From: Candidatus Neomicrothrix sp. UBA814
GTDB taxonomy: Bacteria > Actinomycetota > Acidimicrobiia > Acidimicrobiales > Poriferisodalaceae
DNA: 64,000 nucleotides
Assembly (NCBI GenBank): GCA_002296525.1
Contig: DBIA01000017.1
Location: 1-64,000 of the forward strand
Reading direction: 5' to 3'
The position numbers were made by a program, and so were the translations under genes. Shown piece by piece: positions 51,912-60,516 of the stretch. Below the pieces are notes generated by a model. The model saw only the letters and a list, made by a program, of their open reading frames with translations. It searched no databases and had not been told where the DNA came from. How positions within the stretch are numbered: the stretch's first letter is position 1; every line of letters begins with the position of its first letter.

Positions 51912-52700
51912 TTAGATTCCCGGTATCGAAGAAAAGTCTGGGTCACGTTTCTCTACGAATGCGGCAACCGCTTCGGTGTTTGCCGGTGCGCCTAACAGCG
52001 TGGCGTATGCCGCTATTTCGCGTTTATGTGCCGACCAGGCTTCGACAGGTCGGCCCGCTCCCATCAGCAACTCTTTGGTCGCTACGAGCGAAGGTATTGG
52101 GTTAGCCGCGAGCTCTGTTGCGACTTTGATGGTTTCGGGCATCAAATTGTCGGGATCACAAACTTTCCAGACCAGACCCATTTCAAGACACTCCTCAGCG
52201 GAGAACCAGCGACCTGACATCAAAACGTACGCCGCGTTTTGCCAACCCATTCGAGTGGGAAACGTATAGCTGCTGCCGGCTTCGGGCGCTAATCCAAGTT
52301 GGGGGAACGGAGTGCGCAATCGAGCCGAGCTCGACATAAGAACGAGATCGCAATGAGCCAGGAAAGTCATACCTATTCCGACCCCAAGACCGTTAACGGC
52401 CGCAATTAAAGGCTTCTTGAATTCAGTTAGCTGCTTCAACATCGAGGGAAACAAATGCTCTGCGCCGTCGTCGCCGGAAAGGCCATCCTGCATTTCTTGG
52501 AGGTCTTGACCTGCTGAGAACGCACGCCCTTCACCTGTAATGACCGTAACAGCGACCTGGTCGTCTGCTTCAGCTTCGGCTAGTGCATCTCGAATTCCAC
52601 CGAAAACTGCGTTGTTCATCGAATTCAACGCCTGCGGGCGATTGATGGTGATGACCCTTACTCGGTCCTCGTCTTTAGTAACTACAACTTGATCGCTCAT
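51912..52700 (-). CDS. Enoyl-CoA hydratase/isomerase (crotonase family)
   Basis: 262 aa from ATG 52700 (one codon after a preceding Met). Oxyanion loops are F-S-A-G-Q-D-L near residue 63 and G-L-G-V-G-I-G-M near 107. The usual catalytic Glu is seen in L-A-P-E-A-G-S near 136. The layout is close to PaaG/ECI-type proteins. It acts on an unidentified enoyl-CoA. Adjacent stop-to-stop with the CoA-transferase gene. Confidence 0.88.
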   Translation of the reverse strand: MSDQVVVTKDEDRVRVITINRPQALNSMNNAVFGGIRDALAEAEADDQVAVTVITGEGRAFSAGQDLQEMQDGLSGDDGAEHLFPSMLKQLTEFKKPLIAAVNGLGVGIGMTFLAHCDLVLMSSSARLRTPFPQLGLAPEAGSSYTFPTRMGWQNAAYVLMSGRWFSAEECLEMGLVWKVCDPDNLMPETIKVATELAANPIPSLVATKELLMGAGRPVEAWSAHKREIAAYATLLGAPANTEAVAAFVEKRDPDFSSIPGI

Positions 52701-52770
52701 CACTGCATCATGACATGAAGAACAACATTTTGCTTACGCGTTGTAGCGCTGATAGAAGCGACTCTGGTAA

Positions 52771-52787
52771 GATATCGATGTGATATC
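52771..52787. promoter_or_regulatory. Repeated GATATC, possible operator/promoter element
   Basis: GATATC-GATGT-GATATC: two self-complementary hexamers one helical turn (11 bp) apart, followed by the AT-rich TATAATATTTAT. It lies 36-52 nt upstream of the DUF2082 zinc-ribbon gene start (52823), where a promoter is expected. Confidence 0.45.
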
Positions 52788-52822
52788 AATATAATATTTA
52801 TGGTTATGGGACTGGGGAAGAA

Positions 52823-53041
52823 ATGACTAATAAACAACAGTGGGTCTGCTCTAAGTGTGGAGGCCGAGAAGCCGACATGGGAGTAATCCGCACGACGGGC
52901 GGCGGCGCCTCAAGATATTTCAATATCCAAAACCACAAATTCGAATACGTGAGCTGTGAGCGATGTGGCTACACAGATCTTTTCCGTCCGTCTGACCAAG
53001 GTGGGGGATGGCGTACTGTTCTTGACGTCATCACCAACTAA
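52823..53041 (+). CDS. DUF2082-type zinc-ribbon protein
   Basis: 72 aa. C-S-K-C-G near residue 9 and C-E-R-C-G-Y near 45 form a treble-clef-like zinc ribbon. I-R-T-T-G-G-G between them and N-I-Q-N-H-K-F-E are the DUF2082 signature. It may bind nucleic acid; function unknown. ATG 52823 preceded by GGGGAAGAA. A repeated GATATC element is upstream. It leads a run of small genes. Confidence 0.8.
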   Translation: MTNKQQWVCSKCGGREADMGVIRTTGGGASRYFNIQNHKFEYVSCERCGYTDLFRPSDQGGGWRTVLDVITN

Positions 53042-53049
53042 ATCCAGCG

Positions 53050-53190
53050 ATGAACAAGACTTTCGAAGTCGAAGAGAACATCATCGATATGAGTAACGAA
53101 CGCAAAGCAGCAATGGTAAGCAATCTTCTGGTGGTCTCGACCAGTCAGTCGCAACACCAACCAGCTGTAAACGCAGGATCCCTTTATTAA
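53050..53190 (+). CDS. Possible small protein (46 aa)
   Basis: A short open frame starting 8 bp after the zinc-ribbon stop, in the same direction, with no clear ribosome site (translation could be coupled). It begins M-N-K-T-F-E-V-E-E-N-I-I-D-M and has one weakly hydrophobic run (MVSNLLVV). No likeness recognised; may be chance. Confidence 0.3.
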   Translation: MNKTFEVEENIIDMSNERKAAMVSNLLVVSTSQSQHQPAVNAGSLY

Positions 53191-53203
53191 GGACAGGAGA
53201 TAA

Positions 53204-53533
53204 ATGCATTACTACGTTGAGTCATGGCAGAAATACACCGACTTTCAAGGGCGTGCCTCACGGCCCGCCTACTGGTGGCCTGCCCTTGTGTCATTTCTAG
53301 TATCGCTTATCCTCTCGCTTCTCGTAGGCCCGCTGTACCTCATCTATAGCCTCGCGTATTTGTGCCCATCCATTGCTTTGGGAGTGAGGCGCCTCCACGA
53401 CGTAGGACGCACAGGGAAGTGGATGTGGCTAGTAATCACTGGCATAGGTGCGGTAGTTCTCCTCTATTGGGCGGTGCAACCCAGCTCGCAGGAAACAAAT
53501 GAATGGGGTCCACCCGCTGGGACCACCGCGTAA
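53204..53533 (+). CDS. DUF805 membrane protein
   Basis: 109 aa. The start Y-x-x-S-W-Q-K-Y-T-D-F-Q-G-R-A-S-R-P-A-Y-W is the DUF805 signature. Helices at 28-58 and 77-92 follow, with V-R-R-L-H-D-V-G-R-T-G-K-W between them, and the family tail G-P near the end. ATG 53204 has GGAGA at good spacing. Function of DUF805 is unknown. Confidence 0.88.
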   Translation: MHYYVESWQKYTDFQGRASRPAYWWPALVSFLVSLILSLLVGPLYLIYSLAYLCPSIALGVRRLHDVGRTGKWMWLVITGIGAVVLLYWAVQPSSQETNEWGPPAGTTA

Positions 53534-53548
53534 GCGTCTGTAGGTACC

Positions 53549-53695
53549 GTGGCTCGTAAGGCATATCCACTTCGCCTTGACCCAAAGGTTTATGCAGCTG
53601 TCGAGAAGTGGGCAGCTGATGACCTTCGTAGCGTCAACGCCCAGATTGAATATTTGTTACGCGAGGCTCTCAAACAATCGAGGCGAACTCCTTGA
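53549..53695 (+). CDS. Small ribbon-helix-helix (Arc-type) protein
   Basis: 48 aa. Opening strand K-A-Y-P-L-R-L-D-P, then helix V-Y-A-A-V-E-K-W-A-A-D-D-L-R-S-V-N-A-Q and helix I-E-Y-L-L-R-E-A-L, the Arc/MetJ RHH pattern (strand Arg, P-x-x-V-Y, R-S-x-N-x-x-I). Arc-type proteins bind DNA as dimers. GTG 53549 is used. The stop overlaps the TTG of the next gene (TTGA), so the two are coupled. It may autoregulate this unit; no toxin is adjacent. Confidence 0.75.
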   Translation: MARKAYPLRLDPKVYAAVEKWAADDLRSVNAQIEYLLREALKQSRRTP

Positions 53696-54321
53696 CCGCG
53701 CAGACACCATCGATTGCTGAACTCCATGTTGGGGATGACCCAAGCGCATGGAAACGAGCGGGCTTTCGGATCAACGACGGGCGGTGTGTGGTCGGCACGA
53801 CGGAAATTGTGTTCAGTGATGGACCGAAAGGGATCCACTCGTGGGTACTCCGCCACAGTTTGCCGTCGCAATTCGGCTCGATACCTACCACCTTCACCGA
53901 AAAGCCGGTTCCCGAGCGCTCAATTGCCCACCCCAACGGTTCGATTGGTTTTCATCACGTTGTTCTGATGGTCCCAGAATTCGCTTTGGGCAAAACAGCA
54001 CTGACGGGTGCAGGAGTGCAAGTGGAAGATGGTCGAATATTTGGATCCCCCGAAAAAGAGATGCTTCGTTCAGCGCCCAAAATGGGTGACATCGAACTAG
54101 AACTCATTGGTCCCAAAAATGAAGACCGATCACGGAACTGGGACTTGTGGGGACTTGTCATCGCTGTCGACGACATTGATGCAACATCGGAGCTTCTAGG
54201 AGACTTGCTCGGTCAAGTGAAACCTGCGGTGCAACCCCACCGCCGTATTGCAACTCTCAAAAAAGAAGCAGAGTTAGGTGTAGCGATCGCATTCTTGGGT
54301 CCAAAGGAATGTCATGAGTGA
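53692..54321 (+). CDS. VOC/glyoxalase-like superfamily protein
   Basis: 209 aa. N-terminal half: I-A-E-L-H-V-G-D-D-P-S-A-W near residue 6 and G-F-R-I-N-D-G-R-C-V-V-G-T-T. Second half: G-F-H-H-V-V-L-M-V near 85 and L-E-L-I-G-P near 140, then a third similar strand L-W-G-L-V-I-A-V-D-D near 155. Paired beta-alpha-beta3 units of this kind form the vicinal-oxygen-chelate fold. Metal ligands are uncertain. TTG 53692 start, coupled to the RHH gene. Confidence 0.7.
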   Translation: MTAQTPSIAELHVGDDPSAWKRAGFRINDGRCVVGTTEIVFSDGPKGIHSWVLRHSLPSQFGSIPTTFTEKPVPERSIAHPNGSIGFHHVVLMVPEFALGKTALTGAGVQVEDGRIFGSPEKEMLRSAPKMGDIELELIGPKNEDRSRNWDLWGLVIAVDDIDATSELLGDLLGQVKPAVQPHRRIATLKKEAELGVAIAFLGPKECHE

Positions 54322-54415
54322 CTAGCTTCGCAATCTACGAACGCAAAATTTAACGAGGCTAAGTCGGTTTGGCTATGGTGCCACCATTCCAACAAATGAA
54401 ATAGGTGGTGTGAGA

Positions 54416-55054
54416 ATGAAAATTCTTCAACGACAAATTCAGTTCCGTCCCGAATGTTCTCTTGAAGGGCCGGCCAAGGTAGCGGAAATGGTGTCCTACT
54501 TAAACTCCATTACCGACTTCACCTGGTATGGGTGGCAGACCTTAGCTGGCGGTCCAGTGGGTTCTTGCGGACTCAGCACTCGAGTTGATAGCTGGTCAGA
54601 TCTGATGGCTGCGCAGCCTGCCATGGTTGAAGATGCTGGCTGGGTGAGCAGAGCCGCGGAACTCGTCGGCATGTACCAAGAACCGGCGATGGATTGGGTT
54701 ATGAGCCCAATAGCTGGATCTGAAAATATGCCCGCGGAGCCGAGTGAGATTCTTGTCAACACCATCAATCGCGCTGCATTTCATAATGTGAGCAAGGCGA
54801 TCGATTTGTCACAACAATTCGTAAATATGGTCAACGGAATCGCCGGAACCCCAGCTGCCGCGTTGATGACGCCGCTAGGGGAAGGTGGCTGCAGCTTTGC
54901 GATGTTGCTCTACTACGGATCGATAGCAGAGTACGAAGAGCGCAATAACCCAGAAGTTTGGTCAATGGTCGGTGATAGTCCACTCCAAGCCGAAGCCCAA
55001 AATATTTTCGATGCCTCAGCAACACAGCAAATAGTTGCGCGACGTATTGCTTAA
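54416..55054 (+). CDS. Hypothetical protein
   Basis: 212 aa from ATG 54416 (GTG 54410 also possible; the upstream GGTGG is a modest ribosome site). Central W-Y-G-W-Q-T-L-A-G-G-P and S-C-G-L-S-T-R-V-D-S near residues 35-60, then R-A-A-F-H-N-V-S-K near 120 and L-L-Y-Y-G-S near 160. Periodicity hints at a dimeric alpha/beta barrel duplication, but this is unsure. It lies 61 bp before an LLM gene on the same strand. Not recognised. Confidence 0.55.
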   Translation: MKILQRQIQFRPECSLEGPAKVAEMVSYLNSITDFTWYGWQTLAGGPVGSCGLSTRVDSWSDLMAAQPAMVEDAGWVSRAAELVGMYQEPAMDWVMSPIAGSENMPAEPSEILVNTINRAAFHNVSKAIDLSQQFVNMVNGIAGTPAAALMTPLGEGGCSFAMLLYYGSIAEYEERNNPEVWSMVGDSPLQAEAQNIFDASATQQIVARRIA

Positions 55055-55115
55055 ATAAGGAAATACAAGAATAAGTAACGAGATCCTCCCCTTCCTTCCG
55101 TGATGGAATGAAGGG

Positions 55116-56099
55116 ATGAGGATCTCTGTTGCTTTTCCGCCTATTCCTGAAACCCCCGCCCATATCGAACTTGCTGAACAACTTGGTTACGAAACCGCCT
55201 GGGTGTACGACACCCCAGCGCTGCAGCTAGATGTATGGATGACTCTTGCGCTCGCCGCTGAACGCACTGACCGGATTCGACTCGGCCCAGGGGTTTTAAT
55301 TCCCTCCCTCCGACACCCCATGGTTACGGCTTCCGCCATAGCTACGCTCGTCGATTTAGTTGGAGAAGATCGCGTGATTATCGGCGCGGGAACCGGATTT
55401 ACCGGCCGTCGAGCGATGGGACAAAAACCGCTCAAATGGGCAAAGTTTCCAGAGATGATTCACCAGATTCAAGCCTTGCTTAGGGGAGAAAACATTCGTT
55501 ATGACGGTGAACTGATTTCAATGCTGCATTGGGATGGACAAGCCCCACAACGCCCAATCGAAGTTCCCTGGATACTCGGCGTTAACGGACCGAGAGGATT
55601 GAATACCGCTGCAGAAATGGGTTGTGGTGTGTTCACCTCGCGACCCAGACCAGATGCCAGCTATGAACGCCTAGACGACGTCATCTTGTTGACAAGCGGA
55701 GCGGTCATGAGCGGAGATGAAACAGTTGACTCCCCTCGAGTAATCGAAACAGCGGGACCATGGGTGAGCGTCGCATACCACGCGTTTTTAGAACAAAACG
55801 ACCAAAGGCTCAGCACACTCCCGAACGCCGATGAGTTCCGTCGCTTGGTCGAACAAGTGCCCGAAGACGGTCGTCACCTTCGGGTGCATGAGGGGCACCT
55901 GACGCATCTGAATGACATTGATCGCGAAGTCGTTGTAGGCGAATCCATGTTCCTGTCGCCGTTCACGCTCTACGAAAATGAAGTGGTTAACCAAATAACC
56001 GAATTAGAAGCACACGGCATAACCGAAATCGCGTACCAACCCATGGGTGATATAGAACGCGAAATGCGGACATTCGCCTCAGCGGCGGGTATTGCTTAA
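55116..56099 (+). CDS. LLM-class oxidoreductase
   Basis: 327 aa. G-Y-E-T-A-W-V-Y-D-T near residue 25, R-L-G-P-G-V-L-I-P-S-L-R-H-P near 57, D-R-V-I-I-G-A-G-T-G near 88, and a P-W-I-L-G-V-N-G-P barrel strand near 150. The start ATG 55116 has GGGATG-type purines upstream. It ends in overlap (4 bp) with the convergent LLM gene at 56096. Confidence 0.83.
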   Translation: MRISVAFPPIPETPAHIELAEQLGYETAWVYDTPALQLDVWMTLALAAERTDRIRLGPGVLIPSLRHPMVTASAIATLVDLVGEDRVIIGAGTGFTGRRAMGQKPLKWAKFPEMIHQIQALLRGENIRYDGELISMLHWDGQAPQRPIEVPWILGVNGPRGLNTAAEMGCGVFTSRPRPDASYERLDDVILLTSGAVMSGDETVDSPRVIETAGPWVSVAYHAFLEQNDQRLSTLPNADEFRRLVEQVPEDGRHLRVHEGHLTHLNDIDREVVVGESMFLSPFTLYENEVVNQITELEAHGITEIAYQPMGDIEREMRTFASAAGIA

Positions 56100-57115
56100 C
56101 TACGAGCTGCTTTAACAGTGTCAGCGATGGCGTCCGGGTCTGGTGGTGCGCCATAAAACATCATTGTTGACCGGTCCGCGAACTGGTTGCGGTCTTTCAG
56201 TTTTGCGCCAACCTCTGCTGGAGTGCCCGAAACACAGAGAAGATCGACGAGATCATCATCAATTTTCTCGGTCATTTGTTTCCAGTCACCTTGCTTTGAG
56301 AGCTGATTCAATTCGGGTTGCAGATTCTCGTAACCGTGAAAATCTAGAACGCCCGCATAAGCAGGAGTTGAACCGTAAAAAGCAAGTTGTGCTGCCGCTT
56401 TACTGCGCGCATCGTGCACTTCTGCGTCGTCGCGGCCCATAGCAACAATCGTCAAACAAGCCACCGTCACATCGGTGGCTGCGCGACCCGCTGATTCCGC
56501 GGCACCCCTCAACACGGGAAGGGTTTCTGCTTCCATATGGTCAGGTGTATGGAATGGGTGAACGAAAAATCCGTCAGCTGACTCGCCGATTATCTCAACC
56601 ATTTTCGGGCCAACCCCAGCTACATAGATCTGAGGTCGCTCAACATCGAGCGAACCTGGACTAAAGAACGGAGTCATCAGAGTGTGGGTATAAAACTCGC
56701 CACGAAAGTCCAGCTTCTCACCGGTTTGAAAGTTGTCCCAAATAGCGTGCAGCGCAGCAATATATTCCTTCATCCTTGCGGCAGGCTGTGACCAACTTTC
56801 GCTGTACCGCTTCGTGATATGAGGCTTTATCTGAGTTCCCAGTCCCAAAATAAAGCGGCCATTTGAAAGTCGCTGCAAATCCCACGCTGTCACAGCGCAC
56901 GTCATGGGATTACGAGCAAAAGCCACAGCTATAGCTGTTCCGAGTTGAATACTTTCTGTTTGATCAGCAGCGAGTGCCAATGGCAGAAAAGGATCGTGAG
57001 AGGCCTCAAAAGTCCAAGCAGCGTCTAAGCCCATTTGCTCAAACGCCATGGCTTCCGCCGCGCACCCGTCCACGGAAGACGAGGTAGTCGCACCGTCGAT
57101 CACTAGTGACCTCAT
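56096..57115 (-). CDS. LLM-class F420-dependent oxidoreductase (TIGR03617-like)
   Basis: 339 aa. G-L-D-A-A-W-T-F-E-A-S-H-D-P near residue 30, T-A-I-A-V-A-F-A-R-N-P near 59, S-N-G-R-F-I-L-G-L-G-T-Q near 84 and I-Y-V-A-G-V-G-P-K near 160. These marks fit the TIGR03617 group of actinobacterial F420 enzymes. Substrate unknown. It follows the acyl-CoA dehydrogenase gene by 15 bp on the minus strand and probably shares its transcript. Confidence 0.85.
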   Translation of the reverse strand: MRSLVIDGATTSSSVDGCAAEAMAFEQMGLDAAWTFEASHDPFLPLALAADQTESIQLGTAIAVAFARNPMTCAVTAWDLQRLSNGRFILGLGTQIKPHITKRYSESWSQPAARMKEYIAALHAIWDNFQTGEKLDFRGEFYTHTLMTPFFSPGSLDVERPQIYVAGVGPKMVEIIGESADGFFVHPFHTPDHMEAETLPVLRGAAESAGRAATDVTVACLTIVAMGRDDAEVHDARSKAAAQLAFYGSTPAYAGVLDFHGYENLQPELNQLSKQGDWKQMTEKIDDDLVDLLCVSGTPAEVGAKLKDRNQFADRSTMMFYGAPPDPDAIADTVKAARS

Positions 57116-57130
57116 CGGCAGACCTTCGAA

Positions 57131-58405
57131 TCAGTCGCCATACCAGTCCATTCCTCCTCGACCTTCTTGCCGCGCTATCTCCGCCTGAGCCATTGTGAGT
57201 TTGGCAAGCTGATTCATGTGCACCTCGTCGGGACCATCAGCTATCCGCATAAGACGCCCGATCACATACATTTCAGCTATTGGTGTGTCGCCACTCACCC
57301 CTTTACCCCCGAAAATTTGCATCGCACGTTCGGCGACATCATGAGCGAGTTTCGGACCGACAATTTTCACCATCGAAATGTAATCTCGGGCACCTTTAGC
57401 GCCTGATTTATCCATTTCCGCGGCGGCCTTCAGAACCAAGAGCCGTGCTTGTTCAATCGAACAACGTGCCCTCGCAATGTCTTGGCGCACAGAGGAGAAA
57501 TCTCTCAGCTTGCTACCGAAAGCTTCTCGCTGTTCCGCTCGCGTACACATCAAATCAAGCATTCTCTGAGCCATGCCAACATTGGTCATTGCATATTGGA
57601 ATCGTCCAGGACCCAACCTTCCTTGCGCGATCTCGAAGCCCCGACCTTCACCCAGAATGATGTTGTCAATTGGAACCCGGACGTCGTGGTACGCGAGTTC
57701 TCCGTGACCGGCAGGAGAGTGCAAGTTACCGAACACCGATAAGGGACGGACAACTTCGAGACCTGGAGTGTCTTTGGGGACAATGACCATCGAATGTCGC
57801 TGATGCCGAGGGTTGTCTGGGTTCGACACACCCATTGTGATGACGAACTCGCAGAGTGGATGATAAATGTTGCTGCTCCACCACTTCCTACCGTTGAGAA
57901 CGTACTGATCACCATCGCGATCAATCTGAAGTTCCATGTTGGTCGCATCCGAAGACGCAACCTGAGGCTCTGTCATCCCATATGTTGAACGGATACGACC
58001 CTCCATTAACGGACGAAGCCATTGGTCTTGTTGTTCCGGGGTTCCGTATTTCGCTAGTACCTCCATGTTCCCACGATCAGGAGCTGAGCAGTTAAACACC
58101 TCAAACGACCAGGGGACCCGACCCATAACTTCAGCTAGCGGCGCAAACTCCAAATTCGTGAAGCCCGGGCTCCACTCCGCATACTCGGCCGGTAGGAACC
58201 AATTCCAAATCCCGGCCTCCTGAGCTTTTGCCTTTAGTTCCTCAACCACCGGCGGCTGTTGCCACATATTCGCTGGGTCTTCAACAAAGGCGTGATGTTC
58301 CTGCTCAGCTGGATACACATTTTGTTCCATGAATGACTCGAGCTTTTCTTTGTGCTCAAGCGTTTTTGCGTTGTACTCGAAATCCACTTTTGGCTTCCCT
58401 TTCAC
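57131..58405 (-). CDS. Acyl-CoA dehydrogenase (ACAD10/11-like)
   Basis: 424 aa. Y-G-M-T-E-P-Q-V-A-S-S-D-A-T-N near residue 142 binds flavin and substrate. W-W-S-S-N-I near 175, R-E-A-F-G-S-K-L near 292, and I-F-G-G-K-G-V-S-G near 370 follow, with L-R-M-R-I-A-D-G-P-D-E-V-H-like C-terminal motif (I-A-D-G-P-D-E-V-H near 392). The catalytic residue type matches long-chain or 4-hydroxyacyl ACAD groups. First gene of the pair with the LLM enzyme at 56096. Confidence 0.9.
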   Translation of the reverse strand: MKGKPKVDFEYNAKTLEHKEKLESFMEQNVYPAEQEHHAFVEDPANMWQQPPVVEELKAKAQEAGIWNWFLPAEYAEWSPGFTNLEFAPLAEVMGRVPWSFEVFNCSAPDRGNMEVLAKYGTPEQQDQWLRPLMEGRIRSTYGMTEPQVASSDATNMELQIDRDGDQYVLNGRKWWSSNIYHPLCEFVITMGVSNPDNPRHQRHSMVIVPKDTPGLEVVRPLSVFGNLHSPAGHGELAYHDVRVPIDNIILGEGRGFEIAQGRLGPGRFQYAMTNVGMAQRMLDLMCTRAEQREAFGSKLRDFSSVRQDIARARCSIEQARLLVLKAAAEMDKSGAKGARDYISMVKIVGPKLAHDVAERAMQIFGGKGVSGDTPIAEMYVIGRLMRIADGPDEVHMNQLAKLTMAQAEIARQEGRGGMDWYGD

Positions 58406-58518
58406 GTAAACCGCTCACACGCATAATTCCACAACTAGGTGCAGCCATGTTTTTCGAATGGACCTGTAGGGGTGATCGGCTATTGTGAGGACTCGTTCAT
58501 TCGACCTGAGGAGTTCTT

Positions 58519-58629
58519 GTGGAAGACGACAATTCGTTGGTTCCGGCAATGATTGCGGTTTTCTTAGGCCTAGGTGGCGCGCTCGCAGCTGTTGCGATCG
58601 TTCTCGTCACAACACTTGTTCTCGTATAG
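58519..58629 (+). CDS. Small single-helix membrane protein (36 aa)
   Basis: GTG 58519 has GAGGAG 5 nt upstream, an unusually good ribosome site. After seven acidic/polar residues (V-E-D-D-N-S-L) the remainder is one hydrophobic helix (MIAVFLGLGGALAAVAIVL), typical of tiny membrane proteins. No family can be named. It lies alone between the ACAD gene and a convergent enoyl-CoA hydratase. Confidence 0.65.
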   Translation: MEDDNSLVPAMIAVFLGLGGALAAVAIVLVTTLVLV

Positions 58630-58647
58630 CGGTACAGCACCCCCGCT

Positions 58648-59460
58648 TCACATATCTAAATCTGGCATATCCGTGAGTACGCTTCCCGACCATGACGGTG
58701 GGCGCTTTTCCATGAAGTGCATGACTCCTTCCGCCGCGTCGGGTTGACTTCCCAACCATGGGATAAGGCGTAATTCTTTCCGGAAAGTGTCTTTGATCTC
58801 AGGAAGAAGATTTTCCCACATCATTTTCTTCGTCACAGCAACTGATACCGGTGCAGTGTTTGCGGCGACGTCGATGGCCCAACTTAAAGCTGTGTCTAAA
58901 ACCTCGCCACTTGGAACCGCACGTGCGGCTAACCCAATATCAGCCGCTTCAACACCAGAAAAAAATCGCCCCGACATGAGCAAATCGCTAGCTACCTGCA
59001 AGCCAACCATTCGACTTAATAGTTTGGTTGACCCCAGCTCTGGAGCGATGCCTCGACGCACGAAAGCAAACTGGAGTTTCGCGTCATCCGCTACAAAGCG
59101 AATATCGCAAGTAAGGGGAAATGTGAGTCCAACCCCCACTGCGTGACCGTTAATTGCCGCCACTACCGGTTTCGATACGTCCCAGGGCATCGTTGAGGGA
59201 GTTCCCTGCTCGTGTGCGTTGGCGTCGGCGTTGTCGGCAAAAGTGTCCTCTCCATCAGAGAGATCCTGCCCGGCGCAAAAAGCGCGACCTGCACCTGTCA
59301 ACACCACAGCACGTACCTCGTCGTCGGCTTGGGCCGCTGCGAGCGCGGAACCAATCTCGGCTGCCATGTGAGTGTTCCAAGCGTTTAAACGTTCCGGTCT
59401 ATTCAAAGTCAGCACGGCAACGTTCTGGTCTACTTCGTAGAGGATCGATTCATAGGTCAT
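58648..59460 (-). CDS. Enoyl-CoA hydratase/isomerase (crotonase family)
   Basis: 270 aa. Oxyanion loops F-C-A-G-Q-D-L near residue 60 and G-H-A-V-G-V-G near 104. The helix A-F-V-R-R-G-I-A-P-E near 129 keeps the catalytic Glu position. An insertion rich in Asp/Ala (E-D-T-F-A-D-N-A-D-A-N-A) lies between the loops. It acts on an unidentified enoyl-CoA. Divergent from the epoxide-hydrolase-like gene. Confidence 0.88.
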   Translation of the reverse strand: MTYESILYEVDQNVAVLTLNRPERLNAWNTHMAAEIGSALAAAQADDEVRAVVLTGAGRAFCAGQDLSDGEDTFADNADANAHEQGTPSTMPWDVSKPVVAAINGHAVGVGLTFPLTCDIRFVADDAKLQFAFVRRGIAPELGSTKLLSRMVGLQVASDLLMSGRFFSGVEAADIGLAARAVPSGEVLDTALSWAIDVAANTAPVSVAVTKKMMWENLLPEIKDTFRKELRLIPWLGSQPDAAEGVMHFMEKRPPSWSGSVLTDMPDLDM

Positions 59461-59490
59461 TGCCGCACAGTAGTTGTGCGAAGCTAGTCG

Positions 59491-60462
59491 TTGACGAGAA
59501 AAGAGAATCGTGTGGGATTGGCGGACCGAAACTTTGAGGTAATCGAAACTAACGGTGTCAATTTGCGGTGCGTAGTCGAAGGCGATGGTCCACTAATTAT
59601 TTTGATGCACGGCTGGCCGCAGTGTTGGTACCTATGGCGCCACCAAATTGACCCGCTAGTGGCTCAGGGGTGGAAGGTGTGTGTGCCTGACCAACGCGGT
59701 TATGGATATAGCGAGTGCCCGCCAAACATTGACGACTACCGAATCCGTGACCTGGCAGCAGATATTAACGGGCTAGCCACAGCGCTCGGTTACGACGAGT
59801 ACGCGTTGATGATTCACGATTGGGGTGCCCTAGTTGGTTGGAACGTCGCGCTTCTGTACCCCGATCGGGTTCGAACTGTCGTAGGTATGTCGGTGCCTTA
59901 TGGGCGGAATCTCGATCCGGCTTGGTGTACCCAAGAGTTTTGGGGAGACAACTTTTTCTATTGGGCATTTTTCTGCGAAAACATTGGTGGCGCGGAGACT
60001 CATTTCGAAGAAGACATCCGCAGATCGCTGTTAACAGTCCATTTGTCCGCTTCAGGAGATTCAGGGCCATCCGTAGATCCAAAAGGAAAAACGACAATGT
60101 TGGAGGCATCACCGGAGCCTCCCGACGAGTTACCGCACTGGATGACTGAAGAAGATTTGGATTATTACGTTGCTTCATATACCGAGTCGGGGTTTCGGGG
60201 CGGACTGAACTGGTACAGAAACATCCCTTACTTTTTGAGTGATACAGCAGAGCTTGAGGGGAAGAAAATCAGTCAACCGTCAATCTTTATCACCGGTTCA
60301 GAGGACCCTGTCCGACGCATGACCGGTGGCCGAACCGGCGCTGAACATTTCGATGATCTTCGCTCCGTGCACGTAATCGAAGGTCCCGGTCACTGGGTCC
60401 AAATTGAAGCTGTAGATGAAACTAACCGACTGGTTTTGGACTTCCTGAAGCAGTTCGTATGA
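59491..60462 (+). CDS. Alpha/beta hydrolase, epoxide-hydrolase-like
   Basis: 323 aa from TTG 59491; a GTG at 59509 is also possible. Oxyanion region H-G-W-P-Q-C-W near residue 41, nucleophile in H-D-W-G-A near 109 (Asp, typical of soluble epoxide hydrolases), Asp partner in G-S-E-D-P-V-R near 272, and His in G-P-G-H-W-V near 304. A cap domain runs from 150 to 250. It should open an epoxide or a related ester. Upstream of an SRPBCC gene and an MFS gene in the same direction. Confidence 0.85.
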   Translation: MTRKENRVGLADRNFEVIETNGVNLRCVVEGDGPLIILMHGWPQCWYLWRHQIDPLVAQGWKVCVPDQRGYGYSECPPNIDDYRIRDLAADINGLATALGYDEYALMIHDWGALVGWNVALLYPDRVRTVVGMSVPYGRNLDPAWCTQEFWGDNFFYWAFFCENIGGAETHFEEDIRRSLLTVHLSASGDSGPSVDPKGKTTMLEASPEPPDELPHWMTEEDLDYYVASYTESGFRGGLNWYRNIPYFLSDTAELEGKKISQPSIFITGSEDPVRRMTGGRTGAEHFDDLRSVHVIEGPGHWVQIEAVDETNRLVLDFLKQFV

Positions 60463-60516
60463 CGAGCACCGACTGATCGTTAGCGGCGAGACGTTTAGCC
60501 TGCCAGACTCTCGGGC

